43,217 bases of DNA from Asterionellopsis glacialis (lineage: Eukaryota > Bacillariophyta > Plagiogrammaphyceae > Rhaphoneidales > Asterionellopsidaceae): the NCBI GenBank assembly GCA_014885115.2, contig WKLE02000453.1, positions 6,209 through 49,425 of the forward strand, in the 5' to 3' direction. This document shows positions 29,171 through 38,463 of the stretch, one piece after another. Position numbers and translations under genes: made by a program. Below the pieces are notes generated by a model that was not told the DNA's origin, made no database searches, and saw nothing but the letters and a program-made list of their open reading frames with translations. Every line of letters starts with the position of its first letter. The first letter of the stretch is position 1.

Positions 29171-30891
29171 AGGATTGGTAAAAAACGTCAGCAATTTACT
29201 TATAATCCAAGCACAAACAGCAACCCTTGTTGGTTTTTCAAGCAGACCACCTCCATCAACTGTTGCCAATGATAGTGGAGTGGTCTGTCAACAATGTCAG
29301 TTGGGACCAACTTGTCATTGCGGACATCACCCAACTTGTAAAATATCCCAACATTATGCAAAGAACAAGGAGAATGTGATGAAAAAAAGCAAGAAGGATC
29401 CTCCTCCTATATTTATCCTATCTAGCAGGACTATGGCAAAGCAGAGGGAGGAACATCATCAGATGGAAACTTCCCTGATGAATCAGAATAAATCATGGAA
29501 AGTTCAAGAAGTGTGGAAAGTTCCAAGATGAAACACATCCGCCAGTGTTGGAAACAGTCCAAGAAGATACCAACACAGCATTGAGGAAGAGTCTCTTGAT
29601 ATCTTTCCAGATAATTGTCTTGATAAATCACAATGCAGAGGAATGTTCTGCAAATGTTTTTGCTGATGATATCCCACCAATTAACAATTCTGACTTTGAA
29701 AAGCTTCAGATGTATGTGAGTATGAGAGAACCAGTACTTAAGGATGCACTCAAAGAGAAAGGTGCAAGAACAACAAAGAAAACTTGCACTAGTCAATAAT
29801 ATAAAAGCAAAGTGTTGTATTCCTATTTTTGAAGTAAGAAGACACATTCATGACATGTTTCCTTTGAAATTCAAAAAAAAAACAAGATGATGAGTGCCAG
29901 TGACAATAACAAAAACAAGATGAAGTGGTGCCAGACCCACTTCCCACCTGATACAACACCACTTCATTTGAAATATCAAGAGATAATTGCCTCTTGATGG
30001 AGCCTTGCCAACCATATGACCCCACTGTATTCCAAGTTCAACTTTTTGAGGTGGAAGTTGCAAGATCCCATCATGGACTTGAAGTGTATGAATAGGACTG
30101 TCCTGGGTTGCTTGTGCATGACAGGTTTGACCTGTCCAAGAACAGGACTATGACCCCCCTGCTCTGTTCTTGTCCAGAGAGACCGGCAGGGTGAGTCATA
30201 AGTATACACTGCTACTGCTGTGATATTTGTGCACATAGTCCAGTATCTGCAAAAAAAGTAAATTGTTGTGTCAGTTGCCTCTATGGATGCAGGCTAGTTA
30301 TCCAGTTAGAGCATAGTACTATGCAACCACCAAACAGCAAGTACTACTTAAAAAATTGAAATATCTATGTATTACCTGCTTGTCACAGTACATGGCAATC
30401 ATAAACACTCAACTCATGGTGACAGCCAGAATAATTTAGTTGAGGTTAGGGTTGGAGTGAAATGGTTTATTTTTGGTTGGTAAAGTATGAAGTAAGGGTT
30501 TTTACATTCTTTGTAGAGGCATTCAGGACACTGCCCAGAAATTACTGTTGGCGGGCATCTCATTGGGCAAGAAACAAAGATCAAATGCAGCACAGTGATA
30601 ATTGGATGGAGACAGCATGGTGGACTGAACAATTGTATATTGATAATGGAGAAGTTGCATGGATGATCATTGGATATACATTATGCTGGATTTTGGATTT
30701 GGAAGAGAAAACTAAATTTGGCAGATTTTGTCAATAACCAGATTCATGATGTGTTTTGCATTAAATTTGAACTATTTTAACTTTAGGTACAGTAATATTG
30801 TACCATATTAGGTACATCTTTCAAGAGACACACAGAAATAATGGTTCAAAGAACTGTTCAAAGTATTTTTGCATAAATTCCAATTGAGACT
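29171..30891. other. Transposon-like debris, family not recognised
   Basis: Coding-like fragments in several frames. A plus frame to 29531 includes a Cys/His cluster (VVCQQCQLGPTCHCGHHPTC) and a Lys-rich stretch. A plus frame at 29545-29799 follows. A minus frame at 30236-29976 includes HFKSMMGSCNFHLKKLNLEY, and a plus frame at 30462-30737 is Trp-rich. None extends beyond about 140 codons and neighbours do not join by obvious introns. The A/T-rich codon texture resembles the relics at 6.3, 21 and 35 kb. I read this as mobile-element remains inserted upstream of the kringle pseudogene, possibly replacing its signal peptide. Confidence 0.35.
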
Positions 30892-32739
30892 ATGTGTAAT
30901 CAAGAAGTTTTCCAGAGCGACTTTGGTTGTTGCTCTTTTTCCATTTTTTCCGGTCTAGACACTGTAGCTGCTAGCGAATGCAGCTACACTGGTAGTAAAG
31001 ATGCAATCCAAGGTCAATTTGATGCAAACGGTTGCTCCCACAACGCTCTAACCGAGCTCCAGCTTTCACTTGCCGTAAGTACCGAAGCTGAGGTCCAAGA
31101 TGCTATCGCCAATGTATGCGCTTTTAGCTATCTAGAATTCTCTTCCATTACAGGTCGTGGTGATATTTTCGATAAGGAATATTACGATAGTGGTACTTAC
31201 TGGAATGAAGCTCGTGAATTAGTCACCGACAAAGGTATTGTAGAAGACGGCCTCAAGGTCAAACCGGGACAACGTATTTGCCAGATTTATGATGACTTGG
31301 CTCAAAAACAAGGTATCGCATGGCCTGATAACCTGGACAACTTTGAAAATTGCGAATACAATGTTGCTATGTGCTGTTTTGTTCAAGACCGCCAAGCTGG
31401 GGATAACAATGGTAATTGCGCGACCCCCTACTCTGAAAATTGTGTGGACGCCGACCCTGCTGACAACGTCGACATTTGCTATGTCGACATGCAGAGATCG
31501 CAAACAAGTAGTCGGACAACTGCTGGCTATGCTATCTTTGAGGGTGATACCGAGGACGATAGTCACTGTCACGGCATTGCCTGAGCTGATGTTGCATCTG
31601 ATAAACTGCAAGATTCAAGGGTAACAACCTATTCTATGTTAGTATGTATACCCATTTCTACCAACGTGCATATGTCAGAAATGTACCAGGAGCACCCGTG
31701 TGCGGTTGTGTTGAAAAGGTATGTTTTGAAACTGCTTCTGGTGAGGCTGGATTGTCTTCTTCATCTCTGTGCACCTAACAAAGTAAGTGTCCTTGCATAT
31801 TCTTTCGACCAGATGCCAGTGGTAACCCGTGCAGACTGCACTCAAATCGATACGACTGAAGCTGCCACCTTTACCTACTCTGCTAGGAGCGGCCTTTCTG
31901 TTATTATTGAAGAACTCAATATTGATTTCAATAGTAGCTAGGGTGCTGATAACAACAACAACAATCTTGAAGCATACTAAAGACAACTTGTGATTGACAA
32001 CAAGATCACTCAACATAAAAAATACGTATTTGACAAAACAGTCGTTGGAATGACTTATTGTCGTGAAGCAATTGATTCATTCCTTGATGGACAAGGCGTC
32101 ATGGCCAAACCAGAATACAAGTACGGCTACCCCCAAGAATGCGGTTGTGCAGAGGTTGACCAATCCGGCTACCGTGGAAACATCAGTACGACAGTAACAG
32201 GCTTAGAGTGTCAACGTTGGGATTCACAAGCACCCCATGCTCACTCTCGTACTCGTAGAAACTTCCCCGATTCTGGACTTGTGGAAAATTATTGCCGTAA
32301 TCCTAATAGTGAACCTGGAGCTTGGTGTTACACTGCCGACCCTAGTGTTCGCTGGCAGCTCTGTGACGTGCCAGTTTGTGGTATCGAGCCCACAGAATCG
32401 ACAACAAGTGCACCAACCTATACCAACCCCACCTGTAAAGCTGACCCTGCCACATGTGGATGCGATGATGTAAGACAAAAAGACTACCGTGGAAGAGTTA
32501 GTACCGCCAAGTCCGGAAGAACATGCATGCGCTGGGATGTGCAAAATCATCACAGTCACACTCGCACTGCTGCCAACTATCCCAATGCTGGGCTTGATGA
32601 AAACTATTGCCCAAATCCTGATAATGAGCCTGGTGGAGCCTGGTGTTACACTATTGATCCTGCAAAACGTTGGGAAAATTGTTATGTTGAATCTTGCCCC
32701 TTGGGACCTAGTCCTACACGTGCTTTACGGGGGAAATAA
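30892..32739 (+). pseudogene. Broken gene for a cysteine-rich protein with two C-terminal kringle domains
   Basis: A coding region in three pieces. Piece 1 (30892-31584) is Cys-rich (CCFVQDRQAGDNNGNCATPY, DICYVDMQRSQTSSRT) and stops at a TGA (31582-31584) after HCHGIA. Beyond a frame change near 31618 the sequence resumes in another frame (GNNLFYVSMYTHFYQRAYVR, 31620-31718). A normal 94-bp intron follows (AAG|GTATGT at 31719, CCAG| ending 31812), then MPVVTRADCTQIDTTEA. In-frame TAG (31939-31941) and TAA (31978-31980) interrupt the next part before an intact stretch to 32739. That stretch has two kringle domains: YRGNISTTVTGLECQRW...NYCRNPN...WCYTADP and YRGRVSTAKSGRTCMRW...NYCPNPD...WCYTIDP, each with six cysteines. 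The expected signal peptide is missing. Kringles usually mediate extracellular protein or ligand binding. Four lesions make a functional full-length product unlikely. Confidence 0.85.
32140..32703 (+). other. Two tandem kringle domains inside the pseudogene
   Basis: The first kringle runs from the CGCAEVDQSGYRG segment to LCDVPVC, the second from CGCDDVRQKDYRG to CYVESC. Between them lies a short Thr/Pro linker. Both keep the kringle hallmarks: YRG near the start, C(Q/M)RW, NYC(R/P)NPD/N, and WCYT(A/I)DP. This part is undamaged, so decay of the gene may be recent or the 3' part may still be made as a shorter product. Confidence 0.85.
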
Positions 32740-32898
32740 ACATTATTAATGCATATAAATTAGGAGGAACGACGTGAGAAAGCAATCACGATAGCCAATG
32801 AGAAATCCGTGTCTTTCCATTTCTCTTACAGGAAAAACGATGTTTTGAAAATGTAAAACATAAAAGAATTATTATAAAAGTATACAACGCTAAATTTT

Positions 32899-34341
32899 TT
32901 ATACAGCACCTTCTGAGGCCCAATAAGTTGACTCGAAGCTATATTCATGTGGTGCATATTTCTTGGGCAGATCGCTAATTACAAGACCTGTCAGGTAGAA
33001 TGGTTCTGGTGCATCATTTTCAGGACGGATCCAAACAAAGTGTGTACCAGGAGTAATGGTACCCACTGGAATTGTTCGGGGTGTTACTTTATTCTCGTCC
33101 AAGCCATTATATGCAAGTGTGTCCACTAAAATATTAATACCTGAACTTTCAACCACAATCTTTGCTCTCGAATGCACACGTTCTGAACCCGGTGTTACTA
33201 CATAACTGATATACAAAAGACCATTTGTGGAGGATGGATTCTCAATACGCACCCACTCACCCCTTTCAGGAAATTTGAGTGCATGTCGACGTTTGGCGTA
33301 TTCAACACTTTCCACTTGTAAGCCTGTACTCAAATCTACTTCACCTGAGTCATTCCAAGTGTGGCATACATCACCTGGACCAAATGTACCCAAGTCTGCT
33401 TCGGATATTGCAGCAACATTGACCTTTCGTGCTTCTCCTATAATTTTGCTTGCAACAAAATTATGCCCATCCTGACTAAGCATAGTTCCCTCGTCATTGT
33501 ACAAATTTACTGTCTCCAGTAGACTTCTTTCAATATTCTTTTCATTTCCCAAGGTAATTGGTATAGCATTGTACTGTTGAACCAACTGTTCGATGGTATC
33601 TTTTTTTGAATTGCGATAGTAGAAAGTTCTGCCTAAATCTTCTCTTTTTTTTTTATTTTTTTCCAGTCGTTGAATAACACCTTTGAATCGATCCTTACTG
33701 AATTTATCGGGACCTTGTTGCCTATGTCTTACACCAAATTGATAACGAAACAGCTCATTGGACCATTGTGCATTCCCCTGGGGTGTATAGACTACCTTGC
33801 TAGGTTGGAATCGATCCAACACCATAAACTGTGCTGTTGGGAATCGTTCATACAGTCTTTGTGCCAATTTTAAATCATCAGCAGGTTTTCCATCAAAGTC
33901 TAATATAATCAAATCAAATATTTCATCACCTACTAAACTTTGCAGACATGTCGATGCATAATTCGATCCTCGAGAAAAATGTCCATAATTTTTGACACTA
34001 TCACATATTTGATATGCAAAAGAGGCTTCACGGTTACCGTGTTGAAATTTCATGGATCCGTACGTATCGACATTGCCAAAGACAGCGCATCGTAGCGGAA
34101 GTTTTTGAACCAAGAGTCTTTCAACAGATCTTCCTTGCAAGGCACGACGGAGACTATTATTGCTGTTGCGTCTTTTAGTTAATGCTGCAACGGCGTTACT
34201 AACGGTACTGCCATCACTATTTTCGAGTCTCCTTTCGGAGATGTTAGCTATGAAAGAGAAATCATATTCTGTGTACTGCGTTAGAGCAAGGCCTGCTACG
34301 AATAGGGAGCCAACCCAACGTATTGATCGACCCATCTTCAT
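32899..34341 (-). CDS. SGNH-hydrolase-like secretory or membrane protein, likely catalytically inactive
   Basis: Intronless, 480 residues. Residues 9-22 form a short hydrophobic signal or anchor after a basic start. Residues 82-300 show the fold order of a diatom SGNH/GDSL-like family: VFGNVDTYGSMKF (87-99) where active members have FG(S/D)SxTxG, NYGHFSRGSNYASTCLQSLVGD (118-139), IFDLIILDFDG (141-151), LAQRLYERFP (159-168), and a late SQDGHNFVASKI (289-300). In this copy the nucleophile Ser position of block I reads Asn-Val, and the usual Asp-x-x-His before the late motif is not evident. The C-terminal 150 residues are beta-rich with no recognised domain. Many diatom SGNH relatives act on cell-surface polysaccharide esters; this one may be a binding or structural protein. 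Domain assignment is from pattern only. Confidence 0.7.
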   Translation of the reverse strand: MKMGRSIRWVGSLFVAGLALTQYTEYDFSFIANISERRLENSDGSTVSNAVAALTKRRNSNNSLRRALQGRSVERLLVQKLPLRCAVFGNVDTYGSMKFQHGNREASFAYQICDSVKNYGHFSRGSNYASTCLQSLVGDEIFDLIILDFDGKPADDLKLAQRLYERFPTAQFMVLDRFQPSKVVYTPQGNAQWSNELFRYQFGVRHRQQGPDKFSKDRFKGVIQRLEKNKKKREDLGRTFYYRNSKKDTIEQLVQQYNAIPITLGNEKNIERSLLETVNLYNDEGTMLSQDGHNFVASKIIGEARKVNVAAISEADLGTFGPGDVCHTWNDSGEVDLSTGLQVESVEYAKRRHALKFPERGEWVRIENPSSTNGLLYISYVVTPGSERVHSRAKIVVESSGINILVDTLAYNGLDENKVTPRTIPVGTITPGTHFVWIRPENDAPEPFYLTGLVISDLPKKYAPHEYSFESTYWASEGAV

Positions 34342-35223
34342 TCTTCCACCTCAAATACCCCAAGTCATAGACCTTAAACTTCGACTCTCTCGATAAAGAT
34401 AGAAAGCGCCTTTGTAAATAACTTTGACGATCGACAAGAGTATAGCTATTGCGGATGACTCTGGTTTTCGACCGACAGATATAACAGCAGCTCTGATTTT
34501 GCTTTTTAACTGCAGCTGTTGCGGATGGTTTGATTACTCGATGTCTTCACGTACATTCCTTGGGTTGGTCTACGACTACCCGGTACAATGCAGTCTACAA
34601 AGTTAGTACCTGGGGGTAGGACTCTCTAGAGAGAGGACTGGTCTTAATTTCTCTCTCTACCTGTAGAGGAGTACAGTGCCGGGTCTAGAGGACTAGGACT
34701 ACAGAAGACTAGGATGCATCGTAATAGTACCCAGGTACTGATACTGTACAAGGTACCTGGTACCAGGTACAGTATTTTGTTCCCCAATATTTATATACAC
34801 ATTCGCTGACTTTTAAGAATAATTCGATGAAAAAGTGTTCGTGACTAAAGTTACATGACCTGCGACTTGCCTGGCTTTTTTCGTAGTGCGTACAGTACCT
34901 GATATTGTACCTTTCGAGTCACATATATGGCATTGTAAATACCAGATCTCTACACAATGACCGTGTAAGTCGAATCCTAAGTATCTGGTACATTACGCCA
35001 CATCCATTCTATGTAATGTTTTAATTTACTCTTGCAACACGTAGGTCAGAACGTAGAAATGGACCACAGAGGACTATCAAAAATTAAGTTGGAACCCTCA
35101 TAAATTCATTGAACATGGACGAACGGAGAGCATGATATCAATGATGAAGATATATTATTTAAACCCTTTAAACCCCGGAAAATTCTTAAATGAAATATAT
35201 TTCCTATTACAGTATAATACGCC
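34342..35223. other. Intergenic region with strong palindromes
   Basis: No gene. It includes CTCTCTAGAGAG at 34622-34633, the perfect 18-bp palindrome GTACCTGGTACCAGGTAC at 34753-34770, and a further GTACAGTACCTGATATTGTACC segment near 34890. Confidence 0.55.
34753..34770. repeat. Perfect 18-bp palindrome GTACCTGGTACCAGGTAC
   Basis: This is the fullest copy of the dispersed motif family seen in intergenic DNA across the window. It sits about 410 bp upstream of the SGNH-like gene start (34341, minus strand). Confidence 0.9.
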
Positions 35224-36392
35224 TTGTTTCGCGTTGTATATAAACCCCAACCATTAGCGTTTTTAGGCCTGCTCCTCAGCCTCTCAAATTGCTTTGCGCA
35301 AAAATCTTGCCCAATGATCTGCACTTTTTTTTCCTCTATTTTTGGATGCTCCCCATCGCCAACAATACAAACAAATTTTGAGTGTGCTCAATCACCAGAC
35401 AATCACCAAAGTCTCTGCAGAAACAAATAGCAACTCTTGATGATGACCAATGGATAAATGTAGAAGTGGAATTAGAGGACCTAGAACAGCAACTGGTGTC
35501 TCTTCAAAGTAATATGGAAGAAAAAGGAAGGATCATGACTGAGTCAAAAAAAGAAGTTCAAGAGGAGGCCAAGAAACCTGAAAACTTAAAAGCCTTGGGT
35601 CAACCTTTGAGATCCAAGCTGGATGAAATTCTTTTCAACCATGGGATTGACAGAAATGTTCTAATTGGTGGAGCTCTTGATGGTAATGACTTCAGGAAAC
35701 TAATGGGAAACAGTGAGAACATAATAAGTGAGTTCATGGAATTTGTATTGAACTCACCTGTTGCTAGAAGGGTAGATGGCATCACAGATGGCAGAATACA
35801 AAAAGAATGTGAGTTGAATGTGAAAGTATCTAACTGCATTAAATGGCTTTCTAAGCAACATACTCACAAGGAGATATGAATATCCTGAGGAAATAGGTAT
35901 ATAAACATGACACTTCAGAGACAAGTGCATGGAGTTGGAGAGGCATTTGGGCCTTTCCATCACTCCAAAAGGCCATCTATTGAAACTCATGCCTGTCAAC
36001 AGCAAGAGGCCTTTTATGGTTTTGGTGATTTGGATGAATCCTTTGTGGGGAAAGGAACCATCAGATAGAAGAAACAAGAGGTGATGATATGGTTTTACAC
36101 AAATTTTGCAATGAAAGAGAAGATAAAGGCTGAGGAAAGTTATCAAAACAATTCCAAGCATGTCAAGATAAAAGTTGAAGAAATATTGGAAAAACATAAA
36201 AGGAAACCAGAGGACCAACTGAATAGGAAAAAGACAAGATTGCAGAAAGAGACAATTCAAAAGAAACAAGCAAGGCTTCAGGCAAAAGAAAAGGTATTAC
36301 ATTATGAAGTACCAGGAGGGGTTTTGGCAAGCATATGTGATGAGGTAAAAAAATTATACAGCACCAGAGGAGGAAATGCAACAACTTGTTAA
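35224..36392 (+). pseudogene. Relic of an unclassified repetitive-element protein
   Basis: Plus-strand coding fragments with a shared theme. A frame at 35382-35879 (165 codons) has a coiled-coil start (ELEDLEQQLVSLQSNMEEKG) and then SKLDEILFNHGIDRNVLIGG. Near 35990-36068 another frame gives ETHACQQQEAFYGFGDLDES then FVGKG before a stop. A last frame at 36081-36392 is a Lys/Glu-rich coiled coil. A FG-(D)-LDESF-V segment after TPKGH (SITPKGHLLKL, 35957-35989, in a neighbouring frame) is the arrangement I associate with a widespread, poorly characterised family of eukaryotic mobile-element proteins. At least two frameshifts separate the pieces. No terminal repeats were found. Confidence 0.45.
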
Positions 36393-36449
36393 TGATGATG
36401 ATTACTACTTCTTGTTATAATAATTACAACTACTTAAACACATAGTAGG

Positions 36450-37110
36450 CTACCATAACAAAACATTCACTATTATTTTATTAAAAACAAATGAAATTGA
36501 TGTTCCTTGAGAATTGTCATCATCTCTACTTTCTACAGTACCAGTTGAATATGCACCATGAATGGTAACATCCATGTCTCTGTCAAACCACTACCATCAC
36601 TTCTTTTTTCAAAGGAGAAGTTGATATAGTCTTTGTTTTCATTAGGGGGTTTGTATTCTATGATGATGCATCAATAATACCCCCATCAGAGCCATTGCTA
36701 GCATTTCTCATGTCATATATGTCAACAACTTCCAAAAAAGATGTAAAAATGCCCTGGCTGTGCCTGGAACTCCTGGGTTTATCACAATTCCTTTTCCACA
36801 GCGTGTCGATTGTTGTTCAATGGTATGGATGTCACCATTTTTGGTGTATTGTAATTACTAATTAGTGACAATTAATGGTTGCATATTGTCATCGTCGTCC
36901 AATTTTGTTTGTGTCAATGTGCTGCTGAAGCAAAAGTTGAAAAAATGGACTTTTTGTAGAAATTACTACATGTAGCGGGATTGTTCGTCTGTCATAGATC
37001 GTCAATCGTCTGTTTTGGTACCATTTTTGGAAATGTACCAGTTCTACAGTTTCGTCAAAGTAGTAGGTGGATTTTCTGGACAACGTGCGTAGGAAAGAGC
37101 GGTTGTGCAT
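36450..37110 (-). pseudogene. Decayed minus-strand coding region, family unknown
   Basis: Conceptual reading on the minus strand gives consecutive protein-like segments in different frames. These are VELVHFQKWYQNRRLTIYDR (within 37110-36889), then IEQQSTRCGKGIVINPGVPG and EVVDIYDMRNASNGSDGG (about 36836-36660), then KPPNENKDYINFSFEKRSDG and DMDVTIHGAYSTGTVESRDD (about 36650-36520). Two or more frame changes and one TAG interrupt it. I recognise no domain. It may belong to the same element or gene family as the neighbouring plus-strand relic, in opposite orientation. Confidence 0.35.
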
Positions 37111-37251
37111 AATATTATTTCAGCATTCGCAGAATCCCTCGTCCGTCCCTCCGACAACCGGCGGTAGCTATCGCCCGCTCTGACCGACTGACCGACTGAC
37201 TTGTGGTTCCGATGATACCATCTCTCACGGACTCATCTCACAACGCTCACC

Positions 37252-38148
37252 ATGGCGTCAAGGACATCTGCCATGGCACTTGCCTCCATGACGAAGCGAA
37301 TGGCTCAGGTCACACTTCGACCAGCCATTGCTTCGTCATCGGCGTCCAAGGCTCCTCTTTTGTCATCATTCCATCTCAATTCCCCAAATAATGCTTCACC
37401 CTTGGTATTTACATCACCATTGCAACAACAACACCAACAAGTTCGTTTCAAGGGTGGACTGAGTAAAAAGAAACAACTCAAGAAACAAAAAGCTGCGGCA
37501 GCAGCTGCAGCTGCGGAGAATGATTCAAACCAAACGGACAATGAATCCTCCAAAAAAGGTCCTTCGGTATTACATGAAGAATGGGTCAAATTACAACAAT
37601 CGATTGCCGTGGATGGATTTGATACAGGTCAAATCACCAAGGCTTCGTCCATGGTGGGTCAAAAACGTCGTGGTGGTAAGGCAGTACGTCGTCGAGAAGA
37701 AAAGGAATTGGAATTGAAAAAATCAACAGCAGATCGTGAACGCATGTTGAGTGAATTAGGTGGTGGCGAATATCCCCCCGAACGATTCACTGACGAAGAA
37801 ACGGAACGATTGTTGGCTCAGGCCTATGCCAACATTCCGGAACGTGCGGGGAAGCGTGGGACACGTAATTTGAAACGACAACACTTGCGATGGCATTTAG
37901 TCCGTAAGGCACGTAAAAAGCTAAAGAAGCAAAAAATTAATGCCCACTTTCGACGTATGGAAAAACGTTCACGTATTGTCAAGGAAGTTCAGGCTGTCAA
38001 GGCAATATCTGAGGAAACGTGTGCCAATGAAAAGGCTTATCAACAAGAAGTCTTGAAACGATATATGGAACAAACTATGCAATTAAATAACGAGGATGAG
38101 AACGATGGTGGAGATAACCTTTTGGCGGCTGGTGAAACACAAAAATAA
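37252..38148 (+). CDS. Basic, probably mitochondrial protein
   Basis: Intronless, 298 residues, with a strong start context (caccATGgcg). The first 65 residues are rich in Ala, Ser, Thr, Met and Arg with no acids (RTSAMALASMTKRMAQVTLR), typical of a mitochondrial presequence. They end near QVRFKGG. A Lys/Ala-rich helix and a polar linker follow. The core (about 170-250) includes ERFTDEETERLLAQAYANIP, then a highly basic helical stretch (RNLKRQHLRWHLVRKARKKL) and a C-terminal coiled coil. This looks like a small RNA- or ribosome-associated matrix protein, possibly a mitoribosomal subunit specific to stramenopiles, but I cannot match it to a named family. The N-terminal trinucleotide runs (GCT/GCA for Ala, CAA for Gln) are repeat-derived. 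Confidence 0.78.
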   Translation: MASRTSAMALASMTKRMAQVTLRPAIASSSASKAPLLSSFHLNSPNNASPLVFTSPLQQQHQQVRFKGGLSKKKQLKKQKAAAAAAAAENDSNQTDNESSKKGPSVLHEEWVKLQQSIAVDGFDTGQITKASSMVGQKRRGGKAVRRREEKELELKKSTADRERMLSELGGGEYPPERFTDEETERLLAQAYANIPERAGKRGTRNLKRQHLRWHLVRKARKKLKKQKINAHFRRMEKRSRIVKEVQAVKAISEETCANEKAYQQEVLKRYMEQTMQLNNEDENDGGDNLLAAGETQK

Positions 38149-38463
38149 ATTGTGCACAGCACATAATGAATTTCTCACTTGTAGAGAAGAAGCTCTTTAG
38201 ACGATATTTATTAGCACGAAAGTCATGTTTTATGACATGCTATTTCTTTATCGGTGCATTAGATACAAAAAAATAGTGGCATTCTAAAATAATAACAGTG
38301 CTAATTCTGAAATTTATATAATATATCTAATGGTACAATATTTGATATAGCACTCTGTTTTGTAAAGTCGCTTGGTATGTTGTGTTCTGTATTCCCAACA
38401 TAATAAATATATACAGATTCACTGACTCTAATTTGTACACTCCAATCCCTCTCCATACCTAGT
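38149..38463. other. Convergent intergenic stretch
   Basis: 315 bp between the 3' ends of the mitochondrial protein gene and the 525-residue gene. AT-rich with no feature. Confidence 0.5.
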
